From an uncultured Fibrobacter sp. (lineage in GTDB: Bacteria > Fibrobacterota > Fibrobacteria > Fibrobacterales > Fibrobacteraceae), in the NCBI GenBank assembly GCA_946414025.1, contig CAMKMX010000006.1, forward strand, positions 1 through 64,000: DNA of 64,000 nucleotides, written 5' to 3'. The notes beneath the pieces were generated by a model. It saw only the letters and a list, made by a program, of their open reading frames with translations, was not told the DNA's origin and made no database searches. The position numbers and the translations under genes were made by a program. Positions 24,201 through 32,765 of this stretch are shown piece by piece (the stretch's first letter is position 1; each line of letters opens with the position of its first letter).

Positions 24201-25303
24201 TGGATGTTACAACTCTAAAAAAGTTACGGGATTGGTTCCGTAAAAACGCCGCAGAATTGCCCTGGCGGCCTGCCGACCTTGACGCACCGCGGGACCCATA
24301 CGCCGTATGGATTAGCGAAACCATGCTGCAGCAGACCCAGGTTGCCACCGTGCGGGAATATTTTATCCGCTGGATGAAACGGTTTCCCGATGTTGAAACA
24401 CTGGCCAAGGCAAGTGAAGAAGAAGTGTTCAAGTACTGGCAAGGGCTTGGGTATTACAGCAGGGCAAGGAACATTTTGAAGACGGCAAAGGCTGTCACCC
24501 TGGAGGAGCGAAGCTCCGATAGGGTCCATAAGAAGACGCTTCCAGACTCCCGCAAGGAACTGGAAGCATTGCCGGGAATTGGGGCTTACACCGCAGGGGC
24601 AATTTTAAGCTTCGCCTACCACCAGCGGGAAGCAATTCTAGACGGGAACCTGGTGCGGATTTTTTCGAGATTGTACGCGCTGGACTTTTTGCCGACGGAA
24701 TCAAGGGACGCAGCGGAAATCTACTGGGATTACGCGCGGGAAGTGGCGGACAGCCCTAAGGCCTACATGCACAACGAAGCTCTGATGGAACTGGGCCGCA
24801 CCGTCTGCAAGGTAAAAAATCCCGACTGCACAAATTGTCCGCTACGGAACGCCTGCCGCGCCGCTCTGGAAAACCGGACCGACGAATTTCCGCCCAGCAA
24901 AAAACACATGCAAAAAGACTGGCACGGCACGGTCTTGATTGTGGAAAGCGCCGACCATAAAATTCTTGCCGTCCACGGCGGGCAAAAATTCTTCAAGAAC
25001 CAGTTCACCCTGCCCCACTTTGAAAGCCCGCGAAACGCCACCGCAGGACTTCCCGCCCAAGCGGAGCGCTACATCGACGCCGACAAGGTCCTGTCCGTCG
25101 AGAACATCGGCAAGTTCCGTCACAGCATCACCGTCCACAAGATGGAATGCGACGTGCTCTACATTTTGCTCAGTACAAAAGTCCCCAAGCGCACGGCACC
25201 AGACATTCGGTGGGTTACGTTAGAAAAGGCAAAAGAATTTTTCGCCAACAGCTTTAGTTTGAAAGCGCTAGAACGTCTTCTTCACCGTACAGATAAACCG
25301 TAG
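24200..25303 (+). CDS. mutY: A/G-specific adenine DNA glycosylase MutY, with in-frame palindromic insertion
   Basis: Removes adenine mispaired with 8-oxoguanine. The HhH-GPD fold is complete: WISETMLQQTQV, helix-hairpin-helix LPGIGAYTAGAILSFAY, catalytic Asp in AILDGNLVRIFSR, and the iron-sulphur ligands C-x6-C-x2-C-x5-C in CKVKNPDCTNCPLRNAC. A C-terminal NUDIX-like 8-oxoG recognition domain follows (about 235-360). Between FeS-independent helices, at residues about 99-112, where MutY normally reads xxHGGxFP, there is VTLEERSSDRVHKK, encoded by a palindromic repeat shared with rsmB. The ORF stays open and all catalytic parts are intact, so the enzyme is probably active. Its last 36 bp overlap the convergent barrel gene. 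Confidence 0.92.
   Translation: MDVTTLKKLRDWFRKNAAELPWRPADLDAPRDPYAVWISETMLQQTQVATVREYFIRWMKRFPDVETLAKASEEEVFKYWQGLGYYSRARNILKTAKAVTLEERSSDRVHKKTLPDSRKELEALPGIGAYTAGAILSFAYHQREAILDGNLVRIFSRLYALDFLPTESRDAAEIYWDYAREVADSPKAYMHNEALMELGRTVCKVKNPDCTNCPLRNACRAALENRTDEFPPSKKHMQKDWHGTVLIVESADHKILAVHGGQKFFKNQFTLPHFESPRNATAGLPAQAERYIDADKVLSVENIGKFRHSITVHKMECDVLYILLSTKVPKRTAPDIRWVTLEKAKEFFANSFSLKALERLLHRTDKP
24493..24535. repeat. Palindromic repeat inside mutY
   Basis: tgtcaccctggaggagc-gaa-gctccgatagggtcca: arms ACCCT/AGGGT and GGAGC/GCTCC around a 3-nt loop. It matches two copies inside rsmB (27987-28024 and 28425-28465) apart from compensating changes in the inner stem. Confidence 0.85.
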
Positions 25304-26980
25304 GCGGTTTTCGGCGCCGTTAGGCGTTTCCACCACTTCGTCGCCAATCACGTGAAGCAATGTTCCAGTCAGGTAAAGTCTCTGTTTGGGGAACTGCTGT
25401 TCAAAAGTGGCGTCCCAATACCAATCGCCCTTGATGACCAGCGGGTCGCGGCTCCGCAAGTTCCATTGGGCGTCACTCCTGTAGCGCAGGGAATGGGAAA
25501 TCCTGAAACTCTTTCGCAACAGCCAGTCCGCCGAGAACGACGCGAAGTATTCCGCAGGGGTCACCTCGAAACGATTTTCTTCGCCGTCGATCCGCTCGAA
25601 ACCGCCCAGCGCCTTGAAAGCGAACATTTCCTTGTACCAAATGCTCATCCAGAGTTCCCCGGTCACGCCCTTGATCCAATCATCGATGCGGTCCACATCG
25701 CCGTGGCGGTAAACCATGATGTCGTCCACCACGTATTTCTCCACGTCAAACGTTTCTGCACCGTATTCCGCCCAGAAACTCCCGCGACCACCCATTTCCA
25801 GATTGCCCACGGTATCCGTGAAGGCTGCATATCCCTGCACCAAGTCCATCCGGCCGTCCGCCGTCAAGGAGATGGTGTCGCCGTCAAAGAACTCCCTGGT
25901 ATCTGCCATAGGGTTCAGGCGGGTTCCCGAAATGTTTTTCACGCCCAGGGTTATTCCCGATTTCGACGGAACGGCAGGACTGAACTCGATGCTGTCCTGC
26001 ACCAGCCAGTCCCTGTCGTTTACGGCAAAGGAGGCGCGGGCTGCAAAACGGTTTCTTACCCTGAAGCCCATTTCCATAAAGGGAAGCAGCACCCGGTCAT
26101 CTTCCATGGAACTGTAAACCGTGCCTTCGTCATCAACAGCGCGGAAAGCCACCCCTGCAGAAAGATGCAAGAATCCCTTGCGGCAGGCATCCCCGCAGCC
26201 GTAGCGCAAGGAACCGTTCCATTCCTTACGACTGCCCGTCTCCTTCTTTTTCTTGTTCTGGTACTCGGCGTCTTCGTAAACGACGGTAGCGGCCAGTTTT
26301 CCATAGTCTAGGCGGGTTTCCACCCTCGGCTTGTAATGCACGGGAATCCAGCGGGAACTTTCGTAGAAGAGCCACAGGTATTCCTCCCCTGCCAAGGCGG
26401 ACACGTTCAACTGGGAACCTGTATAACCTGCCCCCGCATACACGGAGCTGAACATAGGGTAGTTTTCACCGAAAAGGGCGAACTCTCCATCTACAAATTT
26501 TTTGCGGTAACGGAAGGTTCTTGTAGAAAAATGGTCATCCTGGAAACCCCGCCCCGTCACCCAGAAGCCCTTGAAACTTGGGGTACGGAATCCTCCCTCC
26601 AAAATGGGAGTCCTGTTCTTGGGCCTGTCTTTTGTGGTGATAAAGTCCTGGTAAATCAGGTCGCCCAGTTCGTTACCAGTTTTTACCCAGACCGAAGGCG
26701 GCAACACGTCCCAGCTGGGCAGAACGGACATGCGGTTGAACAGCAACCTTTGCCGCAACTTTGCGGGGCTCCACAGTTCACTTTCGGAATGGAGTCCGCC
26801 ACTGCCGAGGGCACGGTCAAAATAGAAGGTAGGGCTACCGACCAAAAATGTTCCGTCGTCCCGTTGATCCACTTCCATGCCTTCCATTTCGGCATCGACG
26901 GCAGCAATGGATGCAACGGCACAGAATATGACCGCACCCGCAACTTTCGTCAAAGAATTTCTGCTTGCAAAGGAGAACAT
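25268..26980 (-). CDS. Outer-membrane beta-barrel protein, 571 residues
   Basis: Start placed at the ATG at 26980: it has a GGAGGA Shine-Dalgarno 7 nt upstream, overlaps the previous stop by one base (TAATG), and begins a signal peptide (MFSFASRNSLTKVAGAVIF, cleavage near ASIAAVDA). The longer ORF to 27058 lies inside the upstream gene. The mature protein is a chain of aromatic beta strands with turns, ending FICTVKKTF with terminal Phe, typical of a large barrel. A plug domain is not obvious, so it is more likely a TonB-receptor-like barrel or porin than a full receptor. Last gene of the fmt-rsmB-barrel-barrel run. Confidence 0.75.
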   Translation of the reverse strand: MFSFASRNSLTKVAGAVIFCAVASIAAVDAEMEGMEVDQRDDGTFLVGSPTFYFDRALGSGGLHSESELWSPAKLRQRLLFNRMSVLPSWDVLPPSVWVKTGNELGDLIYQDFITTKDRPKNRTPILEGGFRTPSFKGFWVTGRGFQDDHFSTRTFRYRKKFVDGEFALFGENYPMFSSVYAGAGYTGSQLNVSALAGEEYLWLFYESSRWIPVHYKPRVETRLDYGKLAATVVYEDAEYQNKKKKETGSRKEWNGSLRYGCGDACRKGFLHLSAGVAFRAVDDEGTVYSSMEDDRVLLPFMEMGFRVRNRFAARASFAVNDRDWLVQDSIEFSPAVPSKSGITLGVKNISGTRLNPMADTREFFDGDTISLTADGRMDLVQGYAAFTDTVGNLEMGGRGSFWAEYGAETFDVEKYVVDDIMVYRHGDVDRIDDWIKGVTGELWMSIWYKEMFAFKALGGFERIDGEENRFEVTPAEYFASFSADWLLRKSFRISHSLRYRSDAQWNLRSRDPLVIKGDWYWDATFEQQFPKQRLYLTGTLLHVIGDEVVETPNGAENRLRFICTVKKTF

Positions 26981-27591
26981 TACCAAATCCTCCTTTCGAC
27001 GTAGAGTCCAACGGACAGCATGTTGGAGCGTTCCGGCAGGGTCCACACCTGTTCCCAAAGCACGTTCAAGCCAGCACGGTAATTATCCAATGTGAAAACA
27101 GGCAAGTTCAGGCGGGCAAACCAACCGAACTCCGTTTCGTTGTCCGTCAGGGTCGCTCCAGGGTCATGACCAAAATCAAAATCTTCCTTGTCGCCTTCGT
27201 AATCGGCCCGTGTCCAGTTGCAAAGGAACCCGGCTCCAAAGGCGATGGGCGAAATCAGGCGCCAGCGGTAATCCAGCCCCAGTTTTCCGCTGGCCTCGTG
27301 AACGCCGTTAATGCGAGGAATTTTTCCATGAGGTTCAAAGTAGGCGTACTGGAAAAGAACGATTCCGTCAAAATCCTCCCAATAGGTATAACGAATTCCC
27401 AGGCCCGCATAAAAGGTATTATCTACAGCATCCACCAGATCGCCGAAGGGGTATTTCTCGCCACCTTCGATAGAAACGTAGAGGTTGGAAATGGCCACGT
27501 CCTGAACTTTTGACGAATCGGGCAAGGACTGTGCCAGAGCAAAACCGGCAACCGCAAGAACCAAGACTATGGTTTTCATCCAAACAAACAT
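26980..27591 (-). CDS. Outer-membrane protein, small barrel, 203 residues
   Basis: Signal peptide to about residue 20 (VLAVAGFALA). The mature part has about eight amphipathic strands (YAGLGIRYTYWEDFDGIVLF, KLGLDYRWRL, AGFLCNWTRADYEG) and ends VGLYVERRIW with a terminal aromatic. The size suits an 8-stranded barrel. AGGGG lies 6 nt before the ATG at 27591, which favours it over the ATG at 27579. It lies 3 bp after rsmB and is coupled to the larger barrel downstream. Function unknown. Confidence 0.72.
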   Translation of the reverse strand: MFVWMKTIVLVLAVAGFALAQSLPDSSKVQDVAISNLYVSIEGGEKYPFGDLVDAVDNTFYAGLGIRYTYWEDFDGIVLFQYAYFEPHGKIPRINGVHEASGKLGLDYRWRLISPIAFGAGFLCNWTRADYEGDKEDFDFGHDPGATLTDNETEFGWFARLNLPVFTLDNYRAGLNVLWEQVWTLPERSNMLSVGLYVERRIW

Positions 27592-27594
27592 TCG

Positions 27595-29025
27595 CTACCC
27601 CTTCCGCCTCAGAGCCTGTGCAAAGAATCCGTCAAAGCGGGAATCCTCTACACCGGGGTACACCGGTTCCCCCACCTTCTCGAATTCAGGATGTTCCTTG
27701 ACAAAGCGGTTCACCACCTGGGTCGTTTCCATGGGGTCGGGGCTGCAGGTGGCATAGACCAGAATGCCACCCACTTTCAGCACCTGTGACGCCGACGCAA
27801 GCAACTTGAACTGCAGTTCCGCAAGTTCCTTCACAGACTCCGGCGTAATGCGGTATTTCGATTCCGGACGGCGGGCGATGACCCCCATGTTGCTGCAGGG
27901 GACGTCCAGGAGGATGCGGTCAAAGAGGCTCGAGAGAGTGTCATCCTGGAGTGAAGCCGTAGGCGAAACGATAGCATCCATTGTTTCTTGGACCCTATCG
28001 GAGCGTTGCTCCTCCAGGGTGACAGGCCATTGAGGCGAAAGCGCGTCCATGCATTCCAGCCGCACGTTCACAAGGCCCAGACGGTCCAGCAAGTCCTGCA
28101 TCTTTTCTACGCGGAACTCCGAAACATCACTGGCCAGAATATCCAAAGTCGGTTCCATCTCGGCCATCAGCGCGGACTTTCCTCCGGGGGCGGCACAGGC
28201 GTCCCAGACTTTTTGGCCGGGCTTTAAGTCCAGCAGTTTCACCACCTCATAAGCGGCCGGGTTCTGCAAGCTGAATTCGCCATTGGCAAAAGATTCCGAT
28301 TCCAGAATGGGCTTGAGTTTTGCACCTTCGGGAACCTGGATGTAACGGTCATAGAGGTATGAGGTCGCACCTTCGGCGCTTTGAGGCATGAGTTCGCTTC
28401 GCTTTGAGGATTCAGAGGCTAACGCTTCTTGGACCCTATCGGGGTTACACCCCTCCAGGGTGACAAATAGTTTTGTCACAAGACTCTCTACCGTCGTTTT
28501 TTGCAAGTTCACCCTGAGCCATTCGGAGGGCCGTTCCAGAGTAGCCTTCGCAAGGGCTTCGGCGCGGTCCGCTCCGTAGATATCGAACCACCGGCGCACC
28601 AGACTTTCGGGAACGGAATTTTCCACAGCAACGCGACGCACCCGCTGGGGAGGAAGCTGCGGCAGGCCAGACCTGCGGGCGGCATGCAGCACGGCGTTCA
28701 CAAGCCGCGCGGAACCTTCTTGAAGGTTCGCCGCCTTCGAAAGTTCCACGCTTGTCGAAACGGCGGCGTGGTCCGGCACCTCCATAAAAAACATCTGGAA
28801 AAGTCCCATTTCAAGAATGGTGCGGACTTCCAGGGAGGGTTTCTTTTTCACCAGCGACTTGATGAAATACTGCAGGTACAAATGCCTGCGGCACACGCCC
28901 AAGGCAAGTTCCATCGCAAAAGGCGAAAGCCCGCTTTCTTTGATAAAAGTTCCTTCCTTTTGCCACAGCAAAAGGACCCGGTACGCGTCCATGCGCTCTA
29001 TCAGGGAATCCTCTAGCAAAAGCAA
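27595..29025 (-). CDS. rsmB: 16S rRNA (cytosine-967-C5)-methyltransferase RsmB, with in-frame repeat insertions
   Basis: NusB-like RNA-binding domain (about 1-135) followed by a class I SAM methyltransferase: DACAAPGGKSALMAEM binds SAM, and the two catalytic cysteines lie in LLDVPCSNMGVI and VYATCS. Between WP and FDRILLDVPCS, about residues 335-367, there are some 33 extra residues (VTLEEQRSDRVQET, then ASLQDDTLSS); in ordinary RsmB these flanks are a few residues apart. A second VTLEGCNPDRVQEA block sits near residue 188. Both come from palindromic repeats. The motif core is intact. The start overlaps the fmt stop by 13 bp, the usual fmt-rsmB pairing. Confidence 0.93.
   Translation of the reverse strand: MLLLEDSLIERMDAYRVLLLWQKEGTFIKESGLSPFAMELALGVCRRHLYLQYFIKSLVKKKPSLEVRTILEMGLFQMFFMEVPDHAAVSTSVELSKAANLQEGSARLVNAVLHAARRSGLPQLPPQRVRRVAVENSVPESLVRRWFDIYGADRAEALAKATLERPSEWLRVNLQKTTVESLVTKLFVTLEGCNPDRVQEALASESSKRSELMPQSAEGATSYLYDRYIQVPEGAKLKPILESESFANGEFSLQNPAAYEVVKLLDLKPGQKVWDACAAPGGKSALMAEMEPTLDILASDVSEFRVEKMQDLLDRLGLVNVRLECMDALSPQWPVTLEEQRSDRVQETMDAIVSPTASLQDDTLSSLFDRILLDVPCSNMGVIARRPESKYRITPESVKELAELQFKLLASASQVLKVGGILVYATCSPDPMETTQVVNRFVKEHPEFEKVGEPVYPGVEDSRFDGFFAQALRRKG
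27935..28024. repeat. Two adjacent palindromic repeats inside rsmB
   Basis: 27987-28024 is the ggaccctatcggagc...gctcctccagggtgaca palindrome shared with mutY. Directly beside it, 27935-27979 (gtcatcctggagtgaagccg ... gatagcatcc) resembles the intergenic element at 18487-18520. Together they encode the roughly 33-residue insertion. Confidence 0.75.
28425..28465. repeat. Palindromic repeat inside rsmB (second site)
   Basis: ggaccctatcgggg-ttac-acccctccagggtgaca: same outer arms as the mutY and first rsmB copies, with the inner stem changed on both sides (ggggt/acccc), i.e. compensatory. A further gcctcaaagcgc-like palindrome adjoins it at about 28360-28410. Confidence 0.75.
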
Positions 29026-29939
29026 AGTCCTTCGCGGTTCTGGATTCCCCGCATAAAGTCCGCTACCGGCATGGGCTTCTTGCCTTCGGCCTGGATTTCG
29101 AGAACTTCCAGCAGGCCCTCGCCCGTACCTACGTAAAAGCGGTTATCCTTGAATTCCACCGCGCCGGGGGCAAGTTTCGGCCCCACCTCCGGAGTATCAG
29201 TCTTGCGGAGATAAACCATGCGGCCACCCAGCTTGCCGTATCCGCCGGGCCATGGGTTGAATGCCCGGATCCTGTTGTGGATTACAGCAGCAGGCAGATT
29301 AAAATCAATAAGGCCTTCTTCTTTTTTCAGTTTCGGGGCGCCGCTGGCCTGGGCATGGTCCTGGGTCAAGTCCTTCTCACGACCTTCCAGCAACTGGCAG
29401 ATAGCATCGTCCAGGGCTTCGCAGCCGGGAGTCACCATCTTTTCCAAGAGCGAAGCCGTGGTGTCCTGATGGTCAATGGCCACCGTACGCTGGGCGAGAA
29501 TCGGGCCGTGGTCCATCTTCTCGTCCAGGCGGAAAACCGTCACGCCCGTTTCTTTAAGGCCGTCGGCAATGGCCCGCTGCACCGGGGCGGCTCCGCGGTA
29601 CTTGGGCAAAAGACTTCCGTGAACATTTACGGCACCGAACTTCGCTACGGCCAAAATGTTCTTCGGCAAAATCGAGTAGGCCACCACCACGAAAAGGTCC
29701 GCACCGTAGGCCCGCAGGGCGTCCTCGAATTCGGGGGCCCTCAGGTCGGTGGGTTGCAGCACGGGGAGACCGAATTCGAGGGCCAGTTGTTTCACTGGCG
29801 GCGGCGTCAACACGCGCCCGCGCCCTGCCGGCCGGTCCGGCTGTGTCACCACAGCCAACACGTCCGCAAAATCACATTCCTTGAGATGCTTCAAAAAACA
29901 GGCCGCAAATTCCGGCGTTCCCATAAATACGATTTTCAT
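29013..29939 (-). CDS. fmt: Methionyl-tRNA formyltransferase
   Basis: Formylates initiator Met-tRNA using 10-formyltetrahydrofolate. Start MKIVFMGTPEFAACFLKHL, the folate/catalytic block VNVHGSLLPKYRGAAPVQRAI with the His and the downstream Asp (DKMDHGPILAQ), and the C-terminal OB-fold domain (about 205-305) are all present. 308 residues, normal. First gene of the fmt-rsmB run. TATATT ends 7 nt before the ATG and there is no Shine-Dalgarno. Divergent from the LrgA-type gene, 44 bp away. Confidence 0.95.
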   Translation of the reverse strand: MKIVFMGTPEFAACFLKHLKECDFADVLAVVTQPDRPAGRGRVLTPPPVKQLALEFGLPVLQPTDLRAPEFEDALRAYGADLFVVVAYSILPKNILAVAKFGAVNVHGSLLPKYRGAAPVQRAIADGLKETGVTVFRLDEKMDHGPILAQRTVAIDHQDTTASLLEKMVTPGCEALDDAICQLLEGREKDLTQDHAQASGAPKLKKEEGLIDFNLPAAVIHNRIRAFNPWPGGYGKLGGRMVYLRKTDTPEVGPKLAPGAVEFKDNRFYVGTGEGLLEVLEIQAEGKKPMPVADFMRGIQNREGLCFC

Positions 29940-29946
29940 GGTAAAA

Positions 29947-29952
29947 AATATA
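29947..29952 (-). promoter_or_regulatory. Candidate -10 (TATATT) for leaderless fmt mRNA
   Basis: TATATT on the minus strand with 7 nt (ttttacc) to the fmt ATG, inside the 44-bp divergent gap. Confidence 0.45.
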
Positions 29953-29983
29953 GAAACAACTTTTTTCTACCTTTACCGCCGTC

Positions 29984-30409
29984 ATGAGAATTCCGCTCCA
30001 GCTTGCCGTCATTTTCGCCATCTGTATCGCCGGTGAAGTCCTCCACCGCGTCGTGGGCGTGCCCCTGCCCGGCAACATCATCGGCATGGTCCTTCTCCTG
30101 ATTTTACTTTGTACAAAAGTCATCAAGCCGGAACACATTTCGGGAGTCTCCAGTTTTTTCTTGAAATACCTGGCCCTGTTCTTCTTGCCGCCAAGCATTG
30201 CCATCATGACCGTAGGCGACGACGTTCTTTCCAAGTGGCCGCTGTTGCTGTTCCTGTGCATCGCCTTTACGCTTGTGACCATCGCCATGGGCGGCTGGGC
30301 AACCCAGTTCCTTATCCGCAAGCAGGAATACCGGGAAAACTTGGCCCTGCGCGCGGAGCGGCTTGCTAGGAGGGCCGCACAAGACAAGACCGAAGAGGGC
30401 AAGCCATGA
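29984..30409 (+). CDS. CidA/LrgA-family holin-like membrane protein
   Basis: Four predicted membrane helices (about 5-22, 30-48, 60-80, 88-108) followed by a charged cytoplasmic tail. The family signature is clear: VGVPLPGNIIGMVLLLILL and FFLPPSIAIMT. Members form membrane pores or transporters tied to murein hydrolase control, overflow-carbon metabolism or glycolate/pyruvate export. Its stop overlaps the start of the LrgB partner (ATGA). No LytTR/LytS regulator is in view, so I cannot tell Cid from Lrg. Confidence 0.9.
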   Translation: MRIPLQLAVIFAICIAGEVLHRVVGVPLPGNIIGMVLLLILLCTKVIKPEHISGVSSFFLKYLALFFLPPSIAIMTVGDDVLSKWPLLLFLCIAFTLVTIAMGGWATQFLIRKQEYRENLALRAERLARRAAQDKTEEGKP

Positions 30410-31095
30410 GCGCCATCATCAATTCTCCCCTGTTCGGCATCTTACTGACGCTTGTGGCCTTCGAAATTGGCGTGCTCATCAGCCAAAAGTTCAAGTATTC
30501 TTTCTTGAACCCGCTGCTCATCGGCAACATCCTTATCGTCGGGTTCCTGCTGATTACGGGCGTAAGCCTCGAAAGCTACAACGTAGGCGGCGACTACATT
30601 TCTGTAATGCTGTCGCCTGCCACCGTGGTCCTTGCCGTTCCGCTTTACAGACAAATTCAAAAACTCCAGCATTTCTGGAAGCCCATCCTTGCAGGGATTT
30701 TTGCAGGATCTTTCACTGCCATGGCCTGCGTCATTGTGGCAGGCAAACTTTTGGGGCTCACTAAGGTGCTGACACTGTCGCTCCTTCCCAAGTCCGTCAC
30801 CATCCCCATGGGGAGCGTCATCTCCGAACAGATCGGCGGCATTCCCTCGGTGACCATTATCGCCATCACCGTCACGGGAATCACGGGAGCGGTTACGGCC
30901 CCTGCCGTGTGCAAGTTCTGCCGCATCAAGCACAAGGTGGCGCAAGGAATCGCCATCGGTACGGCAAGCCACGCCCTGGGAACCACCAAGGCCATGGAAA
31001 TGGGCGAAGTGCAAGGCGCCATGAGCGGACTTGCCATCGGTATCGCGGGGCTTTTTACGGCCGTCATTGCACCGATAGTTATTGAGTTGCTTTAG
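30406..31095 (+). CDS. LrgB/CidB-family membrane protein
   Basis: About six to eight membrane helices over 229 residues, with family motifs LLPKSVTIPMGSVISEQIGG and ASHALGTTKAMEMGE. Partner of the LrgA-type protein, coupled by a four-base overlap. Related plant protein PLGG1 (fused LrgAB) exports glycolate/glycerate, so a small-acid export role is possible here. Convergent with the SagB-like gene. Confidence 0.92.
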   Translation: MSAIINSPLFGILLTLVAFEIGVLISQKFKYSFLNPLLIGNILIVGFLLITGVSLESYNVGGDYISVMLSPATVVLAVPLYRQIQKLQHFWKPILAGIFAGSFTAMACVIVAGKLLGLTKVLTLSLLPKSVTIPMGSVISEQIGGIPSVTIIAITVTGITGAVTAPAVCKFCRIKHKVAQGIAIGTASHALGTTKAMEMGEVQGAMSGLAIGIAGLFTAVIAPIVIELL

Positions 31096-31134
31096 CCGTC
31101 TCTTCGTTGTAATGAACGGTGCAGGTACGGCGGC

Positions 31135-32577
31135 CTACCGCCCTACCAGGACTTCACAGAGCAGGGTTTCGCTTTCAGGAATCTTCATGAGACGCTTGAG
31201 TTCGTCTTCGTAGAAGAAGGTTTCCCGACGGGCGTACTTGCCGAGACTCCGTGCAGACTCGCGAAGCATCTCGGCCACATAGCCCGCATTCATGTTCAGG
31301 CAGCGGTAGCCGCGGTCCCCCATGATATTGCAGGCGTCTTTCAGGTCCACCGTAAAGAATACCGCGAAGGCCGCATCTTTTGGACTTTCTCCGTCCAGGT
31401 GCGCCTTCAAGAAGCCGTCCCGATCCAAGTTCCCGGCATGCAGGTACAGGGATTTTTTTGAAGGCTGGTAACGGTAAATTCCCTGATAGACCAGGGACAC
31501 GTCAAAGCAGGCCACCCAGATTTTCAGGAGCCCCGCCCCGAAGGCGTTCAGGGTACAGATTTCCATCCAGCGGAGCAGCGTAGAAAAGTCGTCCAAGGAG
31601 GCGGTCCAGGGTTTGAAAGGCCTGTGTTCCAGCGCCCCCGGCCCCAAGAAGTCGTATTCCCTGAAGAAAAATTCGTTGGGGTATTTTTGCGGAGTCAGGG
31701 GAAATTCGTCCCCTTCGAATGCCTGGTTCTGGACCCTGAAAACCTTGACGCACTTGGACAGGTCCGTAATGCTTTCGGCCTTGTTCTGCAAAAGGAAACG
31801 GGCCCGCACCCTGGGGTTCAGGGCGGCATTTTCTTGCATAGGGAGTTCTCCCCTGCTGGAATAGGCGAACTGCGAGGCCAGTTCATACTTTTTCAGAGCC
31901 TTGGGCATTATAGCCACGGCAGCCATGGGAATTTCATTCACCCCCAAATCCAAGGCGTAAGCTACTTCTGCATCCACAAAGCTCCCGAGAGGAATGCCCA
32001 TGGCTCCTGCAGAACGGGCCGAAATGGAGGCCAGCCCCACGTAAGAGCCTACGTCCAGTTCCAGCTCGTGGTAGGCGGCTTCCTTGAACCGCCAGACGGC
32101 ACGGTCCAGCAGCGCCGTAAAGAACAGCGTAATGGGAGCATCTTCTATGAAATTTCCGTCGGCAAAGGCCTTGACCAAAGCCTCCAGGCGGGTCTTTTTC
32201 AGCTTGGCGTTTTCCCAGGGGTAGGCCACCAGTTCACGAGTCTCGTAATCGAACTTGTAAAGGTCGTCGGGAACGCTCTGCCCCTTTATGTAGGCGTAAA
32301 CGCCCACCGAGTGCAATCCATCGGCAGAAACGTCGTTCTGCAGCTGGGTAAAGAGCCGGTTCAGCAGGGTGGAAGAAGACTGGGTTATCTCGAACAGGTC
32401 CTCCGAGGCGGACTTTTTCCGCTGGCCCGCCTTGACCCCGTTGGTGGCGTAGCGCTTGCCTGCCGCATAGGGGTTCGAAACATTTCCGGAATTTTCCCAA
32501 TGGAGGGTAACTGGGTCGCCGGACACCTGCCGCCCATACTTGATAGACTCGTGATATGTTTCGGAGAAATAGGCCAC
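31135..32577 (-). CDS. SagB-type (nitroreductase-fold) oxidoreductase with two tandem domains
   Basis: Flavin-dependent dehydrogenase fold of the SagB/ThcOx group, which oxidises azolines in peptide natural products, though many members have no known peptide. First domain (about 1-240): FSETYHESIKYGRQ, GLHSVGVYAYIK, LYKFDYETRELV, then ITLFFTALLDRAVWRFKEAA followed by AYHELELDVGSYVGLASIS. Second, more degenerate domain (about 250-480): YQGIYRYQPSKKSLYL, NAGYVAEMLRESARSLG. The open frame runs on to 32736, but those residues are encoded by a GAATTC-type fold-back repeat; I place the start at the GTG at 32577, just before the family N-terminus. No YcaO or precursor gene is adjacent. Confidence 0.75.
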   Translation of the reverse strand: MAYFSETYHESIKYGRQVSGDPVTLHWENSGNVSNPYAAGKRYATNGVKAGQRKKSASEDLFEITQSSSTLLNRLFTQLQNDVSADGLHSVGVYAYIKGQSVPDDLYKFDYETRELVAYPWENAKLKKTRLEALVKAFADGNFIEDAPITLFFTALLDRAVWRFKEAAYHELELDVGSYVGLASISARSAGAMGIPLGSFVDAEVAYALDLGVNEIPMAAVAIMPKALKKYELASQFAYSSRGELPMQENAALNPRVRARFLLQNKAESITDLSKCVKVFRVQNQAFEGDEFPLTPQKYPNEFFFREYDFLGPGALEHRPFKPWTASLDDFSTLLRWMEICTLNAFGAGLLKIWVACFDVSLVYQGIYRYQPSKKSLYLHAGNLDRDGFLKAHLDGESPKDAAFAVFFTVDLKDACNIMGDRGYRCLNMNAGYVAEMLRESARSLGKYARRETFFYEDELKRLMKIPESETLLCEVLVGR

Positions 32578-32606
32578 GGGCAAAAGGTAGAAAATGTGAC
32601 AACAAC

Positions 32607-32675
32607 AATTCAGAGTGCGGAACTCGGAATTCGGAATTAAATCAACCCTGAAATCCGAAATCTGAATTCCGAAAT
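32607..32675. repeat. GAATTC-type fold-back repeat
   Basis: Left arm gcggaactcggaattcggaa and right arm aaatctgaattccgaaat are complementary with mismatches. Sister copies at 42797-42825 and 59004-59078. Confidence 0.65.
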
Positions 32676-32689
32676 ACCCTCCCGTTTTC

Positions 32690-32710
32690 CCCCGTAAACG
32701 GGGCTTTTCT
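32690..32710 (+). terminator. Terminator-like hairpin upstream of the cellulase gene
   Basis: CCCCG-TAAA-CGGGG followed by CTTTTCT. It lies in the divergent gap, so it is either a leader hairpin of the cellulase mRNA or a stop for antisense transcription entering from the left. Confidence 0.3.
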
Positions 32711-32765
32711 AAAAGTAAGCAAATAATAAGGGACACTTTATGTATATTGGGAAAAGAGGATTCTT

